Assembly: GCF_003597395.2 (NCBI RefSeq) | Contig: NC_133770.1 | Location: 87,331,469 to 87,395,468 of the forward strand | Reading direction: 5' to 3' | DNA length: 64,000 nt | Origin: Chelonoidis abingdonii | Taxonomy: Eukaryota > Chordata > Testudines > Testudinidae | Shown: one piece after another, positions 21,784-33,849 of the stretch | Position numbering within the stretch: position 1 is the first letter of the stretch | Layout: each line of letters opens with the position of its first letter | Notes under the pieces: generated by a model | What the model was told of the DNA's origin: nothing | Seen by the model: the letters and a program-made list of their open reading frames with translations, nothing else | The model's database searches: none | Made by a program: the position numbers and the translations under genes

Positions 21784-23084
21784 GACATATGGAATTCTCT
21801 GCTGCTTTTACAAGAGAATAGATAGCTGTAGGGTGGCTTCATTTACATGAATTATTGTTACTTACTTGTAGTTCCATAAACTATGTTTTGTTGCTTTAGC
21901 TGGAATTTTTTTATATTCTTTTTGTATAAATGATGATAGATTGTTGCCATTACTGTACTCACACAGGGGCATAGGAATTGCGCAAGTAGGTCCCTGGAGT
22001 AAGAGGGTCACCCTGACTGACAGGTAGTGGACTCTGATTTGGGAGTGAGATTCAAATGCAAAAGATTGGGAGCACTATCCCAAAGAATAAGGGTGCTATC
22101 CAAGGGTCCCATTTTACTCTGGGTCTCCCACCTGCAGACTGTAAAGTCTGGGTGGAGTGAATGGACTCAATTGATGGCACCAATGTAGAGCTGGCTCTAG
22201 GGCAGGGCCTGACTAGGCAGTGCCAACAGTGCAGAGATCACTGCAGCAGGTCTGACTGGATGGTGGCAGCACAGCAGTGACCTCACAACAAGCCTTATGT
22301 TGGTAGCAGAGCAGGTGTCACAGGATGAGACCAGGAAGCTGCATATCTGAATAGGACCTGGTGGTGCAGACTTCACTGGACTACTGGAGTAGACTGGCAG
22401 AGGAGAGCCACCCTCTGATGCCCCCCTGACTATAACTGAGTCTAGCTGGCCTTGCAAGTGGATTTTAGGTGAGTGTGGTTTGCTTTGTTGCTACAACTTC
22501 TAGACCTCAACAAGCCGGATGATTAATACTTGGAACTGTGCTGGTGGCCAGAGTCCTCGTACGCTGACTGGCTCTTGCTTGTTTTACTATATGCAATTAT
22601 CTGTATGGTTTTCATGTTTCTTGTGTTTGGCTTTTTCTTTTTCCCAGGTAAAAGGTACTTGTGGTTCAATGTTACCAAGGACACTTGTAAGGACTTCCAA
22701 GTGGTGAAGAACCACCTGGGAAGGTGACTATTAGGTTACGTTTTAATTACCTAGACTCAAAAAGTAGGAGTACAGATCTGGGCAGTGGCTCAAACCATAG
22801 TTTCCTTTAAATTAGATTGAACCTGGCCCTTGGTGTTACCACTGGCACCTAGCAAAAGTGGTACATGTGCAAAATAAAGAGCGGTCACTGTTGATCAGAG
22901 GGGTGACAGAAGGAGAGCGGGAGTAGGGTGGGTTGTGGCTAGCATAACAGAGTCTGACAGGAGAACCAGTGAGGGGAGGGAGAATGGAGGATTTTGGGTA
23001 CAGGAATCATGGAAGAAGTGGAACAGTTAGGAGAAAGGAAAAACCAAAAACGGGAGCAGAAGGAGATAGAATGTGAAAGTGGAA
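21784..23084. other. No supported feature
   Basis: No identifiable repeat. A short frame at 22530-22727 has a run of hydrophobic residues resembling a membrane segment, over a T-rich tract. It has no recognised homology and I do not call it a gene. Confidence 0.4.
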
Positions 23085-23312
23085 GCTATGGAGGTAGGAA
23101 ACATTTTCTAACTATAAGAATAGTTAAGCATTGGAATAAGTTACCAAGGGAGGTTGTGGAATCCCCATCACTGGAGGTTTTTAAGAACAGGTTGGACAAA
23201 CAGCTGTCTGGGGTGGTCTAGGTTTACTTGGTCCTGCCTCATCATGGGAAATTGGACTAATGACCTCTTGTGGTCCCTTCCAGCCCCACACTTCTATAGT
23301 TCTATGATTTTA
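23085..23312 (+). mobile_element. CR1 LINE 3' fragment
   Basis: Contains 'ggaggttgtggaatccccat', 'ttggtcctgcctcatcatgg', 'ttggactaatgacctcttg' and 'tcccttccagccccac', and ends in TTCTATGATTTTATG. It is the same 3' region as at 21516 but from a different subfamily (TGACCTCTTGTGGTCCC). 5'-truncated. Confidence 0.85.
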
Positions 23313-23395
23313 TGCTGTAGATAGGACAGACACAAATTTGGCAGCACACAGGGGAACAAATTCTTTGTTCCAGAAACTTCTAATCAGTAATGATT

Positions 23396-23492
23396 TTTTC
23401 AAAACTACAGCACTTTTAAAAAAATCATTAAAACCAGGTTTTTTTAATAATGATTTTAATTAAATTAATTAATTTAAAAAATAATTAAAACT
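23396..23492. repeat. AT-rich tract with ATTAAAA/TTTTAAT inverted motifs
   Basis: Nearly pure A/T, with repeated TTAATTAA-type words and self-complementary blocks. Confidence 0.7.
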
Positions 23493-23499
23493 AAGAGTT

Positions 23500-24085
23500 C
23501 TAGGGGCCTTAATTTTCTTTCCTGCAGAGTGGCGGCTTTACAGCTTGGAGTTATTTAATATAATTCAACTTAATGATGTTGCACCAGTATAATTTGAGGC
23601 AGAATTTGGCTTACTATTTCCCCGGTTACTGGCTAAGAAAATTGAATGTGGGAGAAAAATCACATCTATATTCATTATTCTTCTGTATTACAGCCTGAAT
23701 TTCCAATTAGAAGGGCTGGCAGGAGGAACAAAACATGTCCAAGCCACTTAAGTTCAGAAAACTCAAATGAAGCAATACAGGCCAAATTCTTCCTGTCAGT
23801 TGAATAGTTGAGGGTGTAATTCAGTACAGAATTTTGTCTTACCCATTTTCCACACAATGATTGGTTCAAAAGAACACTATAGAAAGAAATGGTGATTTCC
23901 TTCAAAATCCTCATCACAATCATGTAAAGTTCAACAATGGTATTGCTTCCAGAAAAGCAATTTAAACAGCCTTCTTGTCTGCATTCCTTAACCAGGAAGC
24001 AGGCAAAGTTCAGTATCTATGGTACTTATGTGGCCCCCATCGCTGTAGTAGCCAAGTGCCCAAAGCCTTTGATGTGTTAATCATT
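23500..24085. other. No supported feature
   Basis: Non-coding, with no repeat identified. Confidence 0.4.
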
Positions 24086-24089
24086 ACAA

Positions 24090-24141
24090 TACCTCTGTTG
24101 GTCCCATTTACAGATGGGGCACCAAGGCACAGAGAGGTTAA
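24090..24141 (+). repeat. MIR-like SINE, left part
   Basis: 'cccatttacagatggggcac' followed by 'aaggcacagagaggttaa' is the conserved core region of MIR/CORE-type SINEs. It breaks at TAA (24139-24141), where two MITEs are inserted. It resumes at 24639 with a 'gtcacccaggaagcaggga' block. Confidence 0.8.
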
Positions 24142-24342
24142 GGGTTTGTTTAGACAAACAATTAGTGGGTAGCCAGCTGGGGTATAAATCTGCACTAACT
24201 GTCTGAGTGGACCTTCATGCAGTGCACCAGAATTTCCCCAATGCACATTGACAATAAACTAGCATGGTAGCAGGGCCAACATGGACAGTTAGCGTGAAGT
24301 AGGCTAATGGGCTATAGATTTGCACCCCAGCTTGTCACACAC
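24142..24342. mobile_element. MITE A inserted in the MIR
   Basis: About 200 bp between TAA at 24139-24141 and TAA at 24343-24345. Left end GGGTTTGTTTAGACAA and right end CTTGTCACACAC are weakly inverted. The interior shares 'ttagtg', 'gtggacctt' and 'gcatggtagcagg' style blocks with the element at 60030, so the two are probably the same family. Non-coding. Confidence 0.6.
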
Positions 24343-24345
24343 TAA

Positions 24346-24635
24346 GAATATGTCTACACTACCCACTGGATCAGCAGGTAGCAATTGATCTATTGTGGAT
24401 TGATTTATCGTGTGTAGTGTAGACACGATAAATTGATCCCTGATCGCTCTCCTGTCGACTGCTGAGCTCCAGCTTGGTGAAAGGTGAAAGCAAAGTCGAT
24501 GGGGGAGCCGTGGCGCGCCGCAAGGATGTGAAATAAGTAACTTTAATTCGATCTAAGATACGTTGACATCAGTTACGCTATTCTCTTAGCTGAAGTTCCA
24601 TATCTTAGATCGACCTCCCCAGTGTAGACTAGGCC
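24346..24635. mobile_element. Harbinger-type MITE B, copy 1
   Basis: Ends GAATATGTCTACACTACC and GTGTAGACTAGGCC, flanked by TAA on both sides (24343-24345 and 24636-24638). Internal blocks include 'gattgatttatcgtgtg', 'cgataaattgatccctgatc', 'gtcgatgggggagc' and 'gatctaagatacgttgac'. The block ATCTAAGATACG pairs with the inverse 'tatcttagat' near the right end. A second copy in the same orientation is at 26634-26936. Confidence 0.85.
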
Positions 24636-24638
24636 TAA

Positions 24639-24731
24639 GTGTTAGTCCAGGGTCACCCAGGAAGCAGGGACCTGAACTGTGATTTCCTCAGCCCCAGGCT
24701 CTGAGCCTAACTGCTAGACCATGCTTCCTCT
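24639..24731 (+). repeat. MIR-like SINE, right part
   Basis: Continues the SINE broken at 24141: 'cagggtcacccaggaagcag', 'ggacctgaactgtgatttcc' and 'taactgctagaccatgcttc'. This is the order seen in MIR-like elements downstream of the core. Joining across the two MITEs restores a continuous element. Confidence 0.78.
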
Positions 24732-24734
24732 GAA

Positions 24735-26250
24735 TAAGAGGTTAGTCTTGAATTAAAAGGCCCAGTCATTAGAGTGGGCTCTTATCTTCTGCCTATGATT
24801 TCACCCTTTTACAACCATATGAAACAGAAATGTAGGTGCAGTTTCCATCATCCTTTTTAACATCAGCCAGTATATTAATGCACGCTTTGCGCTACAGACA
24901 ACTACAGCCTGCTAATCTGTTCAGTTAAATGGAGTTCTCTCCATTCCTGATAGATGGCCAGCTTACGCTGTCAGAGATACAAGAATGGAGGCTTCCCACC
25001 CAAAGAAGACATCATCCCTTCTAAACACAAGAGCATACCTCATCTCTGCAGCACTTGTGCCCTCTTACCAACAGCCTTGTAGGGCACTTTTCTAGGGTTG
25101 GTATCTGTGTGGTGGGCAGTGGTGGACAAAGTGACTGGACATTCTGTTTTTTCCAGGACTGTCCCATTTTTCAACTATCCTGGAAATCTGGAGCCTTCAA
25201 ACTGGACACATAGAGCTGTTTGTTTTGTGCTCAGCAGCCTCCTGTATTCCTCCTCCCTAGCAGGGGGTGTTAATGCAGGGGAATCCATTTTCCCCATGGG
25301 GCCTGATACCATACATAGAATAAAATGGGTAAAAGTTTTCCAAAGTTTGATTTTTATGAGAGGAGCTCTGCTTCATGGTGGCAGAGGGATAACGTTTGGC
25401 CCTTAGTTTGTATTTGTTTTACTGGAAATGCCTATGTTGCTTTGTTACCTGAGTCCCTGCAGGTTACAGTTTGCATTTTTTTCTGTCAGACCCCACTTTC
25501 ATGCACTAGATTCTTAAGTCAAAAGTTTCCACTTTTTTCTGCATTATTAAAATATCAGTAAAGAAGTATTTAAAAAATGTGCAACCAACCAACCAATAAA
25601 TAGCATCCAGAGAATGATCGGCTTCCTAGCTGAGGAGGCATAAGGGGATCGTTTATATCATCAAGTGATTGGAATAAATTATGTTCAATAAACTGGTTTC
25701 ATGTCTACTTGCTGCAGACGATAATGAAGGAATAACCTACAGTATGCATTTGGTAAAAAAAATAAAAATTCCCCACTCTTGTTTCAGGTTCTCTGCCTTT
25801 ATAATTATAGAAGAGATGTAGGGCTGGAGAGCCCTGCTTTTCACAGCATTGCAGAATACTGCCGGCTCTCAGCAGCACAGAGACTGCTGAAAACCCTTCT
25901 AAAGCACAAATCATTCCTAACTGTTTAGGTCAGCCCCTGAGAACAGAGGGGAGAATCACTACCTAAGTACTGAACAGAGTGTTTGAACACAGTCTGTATA
26001 TTGGTGACATTCTGACATTTTGATTATAGTACACGCATTTAAGATTATTATACGATGAAAGAGTTCTGGATTCACAAGGGTTTTCTCGGTCTTTTCTGAG
26101 CCTGCATTACAGCTGCAGTTTCAAAATGACGAGCAGCTAGGTCATCTGCTGTTGTAAATCAGTACGACATCAGTGGAACTACACTAGTTTAAAACAACTG
26201 AGGATCTGTCTGACTGCTTTTTCTGAACAGACCTGCTTATAGAGTCCAGC
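24735..26250. other. Mostly featureless non-coding sequence
   Basis: No gene. A GGTTGGTAT-to-TCCTGGAAAT stretch at about 25094-25185 may be a decayed small MITE. A half-palindrome with a 'catcagtggaac' core lies at about 26150-26210. Confidence 0.4.
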
Positions 26251-26261
26251 TGGTTACAGGC

Positions 26262-26352
26262 CTTGATTCTGTTCTAAAGTTGCTTTTACACCAGTGTAAC
26301 TCTATTGACATCAGTGGGGTTACGCCTGACTTACACTGGTGTAAGTGAAAGC
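26262..26352. repeat. Palindromic 'ACACCAGTGTAA' MITE
   Basis: 'ttacaccagtgtaactctat' and 'cttacactggtgtaagtgaa' are inverse arms around a GACATCAGTGG core. Confidence 0.65.
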
Positions 26353-26633
26353 CAAATCATCACTTAAAGTCTGATTGTAAAAACTGGCTGTGCACCATCC
26401 TTAATATTTCCAAATTTCTCACCAGAACAGCTGATTTGTGAGCTGTGTGACACTGCGACAGATTGTCTCACTGTATGGTATTGTGTCATTTATTGCCTCC
26501 AAGATTAGGTGAAAAGAGGCAGATCCAGATTCTGCTGGGTGAAGCAGAGAGTGGGCTATCAAGGAGCCCATTAGCACTAGTGGTTCTGACCCTGATCCTA
26601 AACTGAAGAACTCAACATGATTTATGCCATTAA

Positions 26634-26936
26634 GGGAATGTCTACACTACCTGCCATATCGGCGGGTAGTGATCGGTCTATCGGGGATCAATGTATCACA
26701 ACTCATCTAGACATGATACAGCGATCCCTGAACATGCTCCCCGTTGACTCCAGAACTCCACAAGGGCGAGAGCCAGAAGCAGAGTCGACGGGGGAGCGGT
26801 GGCCTTCGATCACGCGCCGCGGCGAAGTAAGTCAATCTAAGTCAATCCAAGATACATCGACTTCAGCTATGCTATTCTCGTAGTTGAAGGTGCGTATCTT
26901 AGATTGATCCCCTCCTGCCCCAGTGTAGACCAGGCC
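26634..26936. mobile_element. Harbinger-type MITE B, copy 2
   Basis: Starts GGGAATGTCTACACTACC after TAA (26631-26633) and ends CAGTGTAGACCAGGCC before TAA (26937-26939). Shared internal blocks with the 24346 copy include 'tcggggatcaatg', 'gtcgacgggggagc', 'cgcgccgc' and 'gcgtatcttagat'. The open frame at 26617-26883 is an accident of this GC-richer element. Target duplications are exact in this copy. Confidence 0.88.
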
Positions 26937-27215
26937 TAACAGCAATGGGAGCAGGATCAAGCCCTTTCTCTCCAGCCTGACCCTGGGCACAGTTTAGAGC
27001 AGCCTGGGAACTGCCAGCTGTTGATACTTGGTGCACGTCTTGCTCCAGCCACCCTCCCAGCTGCCCTGACACATTCCTTATGTATTAGGAGGAAGGCAGA
27101 GAACCCACGTTTGCTGGTCTACACCTGCTCAGGCCTCTCCCATCTGATGGGAGGTACCGGCTCCCTTTGTGTCATAAGAGTGATGATTAGAGAGCACAGT
27201 AGGATAGGGACTTTG

Positions 27216-27248
27216 GTCTCTCTCTCACTCTCTCTCTCTCTCTCTTTT
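27216..27248. repeat. (CT)n microsatellite
   Basis: TCTC repeats with a single interruption (tcac), followed by a T-run. Confidence 0.93.
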
Positions 27249-27547
27249 TAAATTAAAATGATACTTCTCTGTAAATGGACATCTAAAAAACATAAAAAAG
27301 GTACAACATATGGACACATTTCGATTGTATTGTTTTCCTTCATGTGCACACAAGTTGCATAAAAGGATGCTGTTTCTCCATTGAATATAGTATTTAATAA
27401 TTAGCATCTGCTCAATAGGATAAACTTCCTCACATAACCGTTTGCACGCTCTGGACCTCATTTGGTGATGTTAAAATACTACGCTTAAGCTCATTTACAG
27501 GACAAGACAAAGCAAACAGCCAAAATCCCATCAAGATTAACTGCTAA

Positions 27548-27836
27548 CAGAGGCAGATTAAGGTTTCCTGGGGCCCTGGGCCAGAGCAAGTGGGCTGCCC
27601 CTCCACCTCTTCTGCTTGTGGGCCCATGCTCGTTCTGCCCCTTCCACCTGAAGCCCAGCACACAGCCCTACCCCTTTCTGCCCTTTCCCCAGGACCCTGC
27701 CCTTGTTCCACCCAGGGTCCCCTCATTTCATCCCCTCACTGCAGCCCCCAACCTATTTGGTCCTTTCTCTTTCCCCCGGCCCTCTCTGCAGCCCCAAGAC
27801 CAGAGAAGCCCAGTCCCAGAACCACTTCCCCTGGGT
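27548..27836. mobile_element. Truncated hAT-type element
   Basis: Begins CAGAGGCAGATTAAGG, then 'tggggccctgggccagagca', a known style of hAT terminus. A strongly C-rich, strand-asymmetric interior follows, like that of the elements at 8212 and 12117. I cannot find a matching right end. The frames at 27590-27941 come from the C-rich sequence. Confidence 0.5.
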
Positions 27837-28195
27837 AACTTGCACTGCTGCTCTCTGTGCTGTACTTGGTCTATGGTTAAGTGGTGGACTTGTATCTCCA
27901 GAAATGTCCTGATACTTTTCACATGTGTTAAATTCACTTAAAACTTTTCTTTAGAGAAATGCAGGGAAACACATACAAAGTTGTAAATTAAAAAATTGGG
28001 GGTGTTTAGTCTAATATTTACCCTAATATCTTGATGTTCCTAATTATAAGACTGGTGGGATTTTTTGAGTAATTAAGCCTCTGAACCAGCAATTCCAGAG
28101 AGAGTTTGGAATACGCATGTGAAGTATATAAAGTTATGTTTTATTTTAGCTCTAAATTTTGATACTAACATTAGTGTTTACTTCTATAATACATA

Positions 28196-28287
28196 GTGGG
28201 CTAGATCCTTAGTTAATGTATATCAACATAGCTCCATTGACTTCAGTGGAGTTATGCTGATTTACACTAGCTGGGGATCTGGCCTTG
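28196..28287. repeat. Palindromic 'GGCTAGATCCTTAG' MITE
   Basis: Left arm 'gtgggctagatccttagtta' through 'catagctccattgacttcag', right arm 'tggagttatgctgatttaca' through 'gctggggatctggcc'. The element is nearly fully self-complementary, centred on CCATTGACTTCAGTGG. Confidence 0.75.
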
Positions 28288-28289
28288 AA

Positions 28290-31110
28290 TTTCTATAAAG
28301 TTCTTAAATCTTGATTTCTTTTTGGAATTCTAAGGCAAGGGTGTTCAGTAGCATTTTAAGTTGCAGGTCCTATGTTAATTCTTATTTGTGCTCTGCTGTT
28401 TGTTAAACAACATTTACTCCGAATTTTCTCTTGGTCAGTAGAAATTGAAATTGACAGGCACAATTTTCTGCAGGGAAAGTGGAAATGTAATGAGAAACTT
28501 GGTGCCATGGATACTCTTCCATGCAGGTATATGAAAGTGACTGTGCTCTTGTACAATTTATGTTGAGTTTCTAGGGGGAAAACTGGAGTGTTCCATATGA
28601 ATGCTACCTGTTACCATGTTGAATTGTTTCCCTCCATTAAGTACCTCCCCAAAAATCAGAGTACTGACTTTTTAGGAATATTGACAATGAATATCAAACA
28701 ACCCAGAGCTACTGATCACAACCAGTGCTATGTTCTCTGTTATATTCAATTATTATTTTAATGCATTGATATGTTGGTTTACATGTATGGTATTGGTAAA
28801 GTTAGGAGTATTGTAATGCTTTCTATATGTAAGCACAGGCATAAGTAGCTTATCTGTAGACAGTGGTTGGTTTCCATACATATACCTTTGGTCTAGGGAG
28901 TTTGATTTGTGCAGATTAGGGATGTGATTAATCTAATATATATTTTAGATATTCCAGATGCCAAAGGCCATCTCTCTTCCAACACACGCAAATCTGGATA
29001 ATGACCCCTTTGTACAACGTCCACTCCCATTGACTTCAATGGGCTTTGGATTAGCTCTCCAGTGAAGATAACCCGTGCTCACAACATGACTTGTAAGGAA
29101 TGAACTCAGCTACCACCATTGTTCAACATACACTGAACTTGGAAAGCAGCTCTGCAGGCCTGAAAAGACTTTTACTTCTTGGTGAGCAGCTCGTTGCTGC
29201 AGAGATTTTAGTGTGGATTCCCCCAAAGCAGGATTTGCAGCCTATGAAAGTAAACTGGAAATGTCCTTGTCTTCTAACAATGTTCACATTTTAAATGTAT
29301 TACTGCAGGGCTAACATTTGCCTCCAGTTATATCTACACAACTTCATTAAGTCAATGGAGCGGCACCTGAGGGCAGAATTTGGTTCTAAGGCTCTGATCT
29401 TGCAATGAGCTCCATGTAGGCAGATTCCTAGTGAGCAGGATTGGGACCTATGGTTTGTATTTTAAGCTGTTTGTCAATATGGCGATACTCAATTAGCTGC
29501 TCCATTGAGAAATCCCTAAGTGCCAACTCCAGAGAAAGTATGTGAGGTCTCAGCCCACTCCTAGGCAGATTGTCCTAAAATGTCATAAGCAGAGAGAAAG
29601 GATGAGGAACTTCAGCCTACTCCCACTGATTCAGACGTGCTAAGTCCCAAAGAGAAATAATTCACCTATGTAGACAGCTGCTTAGATACTGAGTCTGAAG
29701 AGAAAGCAAAAAGAAATCACCGTTCCGGAACTTTCAGAATTGTAGAGCATTACCAAAAAGTAGCATTTGACTCTGCAGAATGGCACCCTTTATTTCTGAT
29801 GGGGCATTTTGAGCCACTTTTATTCCCATAAGCAGAGTTGCATCTTGGGACAGGTTGTTGGTGTCATGTGTGCATAAGTGCGTGCACGCTTTTGCATGTC
29901 CCTCTTTGAAAATCTGGGCTTTGCTTTAGGTATAAGTTAACGTTACCGCTGGATGTTTGTAAACATTAAACAATGTGTGTCCTTGCATCATCCTCATCGA
30001 TATCCTAACATTTGCTTTGTCCTCCAGCATGAGATAATTGTTGATATAAGGCTGCCATAAACTGTTGCTGATGACTTGTGGGATTAATGGGGCTGGGAAG
30101 AGATGGCAAAGTATTAGATTTGTTCCTCATTCTGGATTATAGTTTGATCAATTGTACTGTGTCATGAAGGTCCACATCAATATGAAAGTTCAGGATTAAA
30201 TGAAGTGTATGCAGTATTTTACAATATCATCACTAGTACTTTTGTTAAGGGGCTTTGTTTTCTCTGTACTCTTCGAATGATCTTTGCATTCACTGCTAGA
30301 TTGGAGAGGGCTGTTTTGACACTATTTATTGTTCTAAGCTAAATGCTTCAGTATTAGAAATTGCCAGCGATCTCTTTCAATAAGGGAATGGTGGAAAGGG
30401 AGAGAGGACATTTTAGGTAGCAATTATCTTGTAACCAATTTATACTCTCCATTGGAATATTAAAAGAAGTTACAGCATGTGGCACCTCTTGGGGACCTTT
30501 TCATGGTTCCATATTTTTCATCACTGAGGACAGAAGTCAGGACATCAAGGAAAGATCTAGAAACAGAGATTTTAACTACTTGATTCTAAAGGACAATCTC
30601 CATTAGCCGTCACAGGACTAGGGCCTTAGCCCCCATGGATCAGTCACTAGATGGTGACATGATAGCACACACTTCAACAACTTGGACAGTCCATCAAACA
30701 GCAGTGCATCTATTATATATACACTCCCTATTTGTGGTACATACCTTCATTTGCTTTAAAAACATTTAAAAAAGTGATGCTCCTGATTCCATCTCCTTGC
30801 ATTGCTCCTCTTTGTTTCCTCAGGACACAAATTATGTGTAGGGAAATTTAAATATGCTGAATGTACTGTGTGTGGCTGGAATCACTGGGTGGAAAGTCTA
30901 TGGTATGTGATATACAGGATAATCACGTTAGATGCCCGTATGTTAGATGACCATACTCACCTCTGAATTTCCTGTAAAAGAAGGCCTAATAGGTATATTT
31001 ACATGTAACAATCTTTGAACATAAATTCACCGGTTTCTTTTCTTTTCTTCTCCCTTCCTCCCCCTCAATTTGAAAACCAAGGCCTGCATTTTCAAAAATG
31101 ACAGATTTAT
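28290..31110. other. No gene; scattered palindromic repeat remnants
   Basis: Almost 3 kb without an identifiable gene. Pieces of the CAATGG-core family lie at about 29020-29056 ('cattgacttcaatgggcttt') and 29340-29455 ('gtcaatggagcggcacctga' and 'gagcaggattgggacc'). A TG-rich 'gtgcataagtgcgtgcacgc' patch is near 29870. Confidence 0.5.
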
Positions 31111-31237
31111 CTCATTAGACTGACCTAACACTTGGTAAAGCACCCCCATCCTTTCATGTATTTATACCTGCTCCTGTATTTTTTACTTCGTACATCTGGT
31201 GAAAAGGGTTCTAGCCCACGAAAGCTTATGCTTTTTT
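31111..31237 (+). mobile_element. Penelope-like retroelement 3' tail, plus strand
   Basis: 'atctcattagactgacctaa', 'catgtatttatacctgctcc', then 'acatctggtgaaaagggttc' and 'tagcccacgaaagcttatgc' form the 3' region of a Penelope-like family related to the element at 1098 (both share the CCACGAAAGCT hairpin region). No coding sequence remains. Confidence 0.65.
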
Positions 31238-31239
31238 TT

Positions 31240-33010
31240 AAATGACAGGTGATCTTGGGTGCCTTAAATTCTGGTTGCTCAACTTGAGCTATCTTTAAAA
31301 CGCCTGATTTTTTCTGATGAGTGGGTGCAGTTCAAAATGCATGTATCCCCCACCGCCCAGATGGAACGTTCACTGTGTCAATTGCCCTGCTTAAATTTCC
31401 TGTCCAGCTCCTGGGTTATCATTCATTTTACAACAGAAAAAATATTTCTATCTTTCACAAAAGTGTACTTTTCTGACATTTTATAACCTGCTTCCCCACT
31501 GCCAGAAGCTGGGGGAATGACTTCATGGCACTGACTTGCAAATATTGATTATAGCCCATTGACTTCAATGGAATCATCACTGATGTGAGAGCAGCATCAG
31601 GCTCTCTGTTTTGAACTGTGGGCATCTGAGATTTATTTGCGCTGCTGTTTCAGTACTGTCCTTCCAAGTACAGGGGCTAATTAGGGGCTAGATTGAGGCC
31701 TTCTTGCACAGTCATGCAAGAGGGTCAGGAAGAGAAACTTTACTTCCTTGCATTGGCCACCCAGACTGCGGGCAGTAGCACAGGAAGAAGAGCAGTCTCT
31801 CTGTGGGGTTGCTGCTTTTCCTTATCCTGCTCAAGTGGGTGAGGTAGCCTTGGCTTTGATCCCACAGTTCACCAGTTGGCATAGCTGCACTGGTGTGCAG
31901 GGAGAAGTACGCTGCACCTGGTTTAGACCTGTCACAAAGTAATTCCCCTTGCAGAGCAAGAGGGAAACCAGAGGGCAGATTGTGACTTGAGTCACCAGTC
32001 TGCCCTTGGGATAGCATAACATAGTGCTCAGGACTCCTGACTGATCTCCAAGGACAGGCCCACGCTCCAGAATTCAGATCTAAATATGAACCTCCTCACA
32101 CTTGAAGTGTATGTGTATTAATATCCAGGGTTTTATTTTGACCCATTACAGAATTGCAGCAACCAACAGTGAAGTTCCAATCTGGGGTTTTGCTTTGGGC
32201 CCATCTTTCACAGTAATACTATTGTGTTTCACGGTAAAAGCTGAAACCTTGGCACTGACTCCAAATTTCTCATTTCAAAGCATTCCCCTGTTCCAAATAA
32301 ATAGCAGCCACAAACTTAGACAGGAGGAAAGGTTTCACATTTCCACCCTCCATGAATAAAGAGACAAACAAGATCCACTAAACCAGTGAAAGAGCTAAGG
32401 GCTCACTGACAGGGAAGTGAAAATTCACCAGACACTTGTAAGACTTTGCATGAAGGGTTTTAAACAGACAGTTGAGGAGAGTATGTTATCTCTGCCAAAG
32501 TAATGAAAAACAGATTGCAAAACAAATTAATAACAAAGGGCAGCATCTGGCAAAAGTGGCTGTACACACTTCTGATTTATGCCAAAGAGAAATATGTTTA
32601 GGAGACCATAGAATAGAACCAGACTACATTATAATTTTTAAGTGCCACATCTCATGTTGATGAGCATGAAGAGCTCCCATTTCCCTGTGCTCTGTTTAGC
32701 AGTGCACATGATTAGATGATACTAGACAGGATAAACCATACTTTGTGTGAACCCTGAGCTTCTTGGTTGGCCTGCTTGATTAACCATACAAGAGGCAACA
32801 CCCATAGACAGATTTTTAGGCAATTTTCAATGTATTTAAAAAAAAATTATGGGCGCTTAGGGATCAGAAGCAAATGGAAAAAACATCAGCTGAGCAGTAA
32901 AACTTATAAAAGTTGATTAGAAAATAAAATACATTTAAAATTGTCAACCCCAGCTGTCTGTACACAACCATCTGTCTAGCTGAAAAGGTAGACAAAAATG
33001 TACCTGGGTA
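31240..33010. other. No supported gene
   Basis: A CAATGG-core remnant lies at 31550-31605. Otherwise no recognisable repeat or gene. The short frames at 31712-32660 are not convincing. Confidence 0.45.
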
Positions 33011-33014
33011 CAAA

Positions 33015-33295
33015 GGTTACATCTACACAAGGATAAAAGAACAGCGGCATGGCCACGATTGGCCTGGGTCAGCTGACTTGAGCTCGGGTAGTTGGGCTAA
33101 ATATCACTGTTTAGGTATTTGGGCTCTGATTCAAATTTGAAATTGGGGACCCTCCACCCTTGCAGGGTTCCACAGCTTGGGCTCAAGCCCAAAGATCTAT
33201 AAAGCAATTTTTCAGCCCCAGAGAAGAAGCCCCACGAGCCTGAGTCAGCTGACTCAGGCCAGCTGAGGGTTTTTTATCCCTATCTAGACATATTT
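33015..33295. mobile_element. Harbinger-type MITE
   Basis: Left end GGTTACATCTACACAAGG and right end CCCTATCTAGACATATTT are inverted. Inside, 'gcctgggtcagctgactt' on the left pairs with 'gagtcagctgactcaggcc' on the right, and 'ggataaaaga' pairs with 'tttttatccc'. It is similar in design to the split MITE at 17567 but distinct. Borders are good to a few bases. Confidence 0.72.
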
Positions 33296-33300
33296 TAAAG

Positions 33301-33377
33301 GCCCAGGGCTAAATTCTCTGCTAGCATAATGTCCTTGACTTCAATGGAGTTACACCAGCAAGAGAATTTGGTCTCCA
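33301..33377. repeat. Palindromic 'GGGCTAAATTCTCT' MITE
   Basis: 'gggctaaattctctgctagc' and the inverse 'accagcaagagaatttggtc' flank a GACTTCAATGGAG core. It lies just right of the MITE at 33015. Confidence 0.65.
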
Positions 33378-33758
33378 GGTTCACTCAGGGTCTACACTGG
33401 CTTCTGCCTGTGTAGACACTGATGGAAGTCAGTGGAAAGTCCACCAGGGAGAAGGATGCAGTATTGTGACATGTAGTAACCTCTCCATCCAGTGCTGGGG
33501 TTTCAGGAAGCCAGCACAGCACTGATTAAATAGTAAGCTAGGGTGGCCAAGGAATGCATTGATATAACACATTCACTCAGCAGGTCCCGCCAGTTGGGCT
33601 TCTATGGAACCCTTACCCCATACATTACAACAGCTGTGTCTGGTTGGGAACTCTGGATGGAAAGGTGGCAGCCCTGCCCCAGGATACGTTCCTCAGCGGG
33701 AGAGTGGTGCAATTTTCACCTCCCTATCATCTTGCATAAATATAGTCCTCGGGGCAGT

Positions 33759-33770
33759 GGGGGGGGGGGG
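33759..33770. repeat. Poly-G tract
   Basis: Twelve consecutive G residues. Confidence 0.95.
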
Positions 33771-33849
33771 TGCATCTGAGAGACAGAATATCTGCAGGAA
33801 CCTTTTTTAACCCTTGTTAAACATGAATGTCAATGCACTGCCAGTATAG

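Noticed and set aside
22530..22727. 65-codon frame with a hydrophobic segment
   Set aside because: The hydrophobic run arises from a T-rich tract. No homology recognised, and a second frame (22519) is open over the same place.
26617..26883. 88-codon open frame
   Set aside because: It coincides with a Harbinger-type MITE whose other copy at 24346 does not keep the frame.
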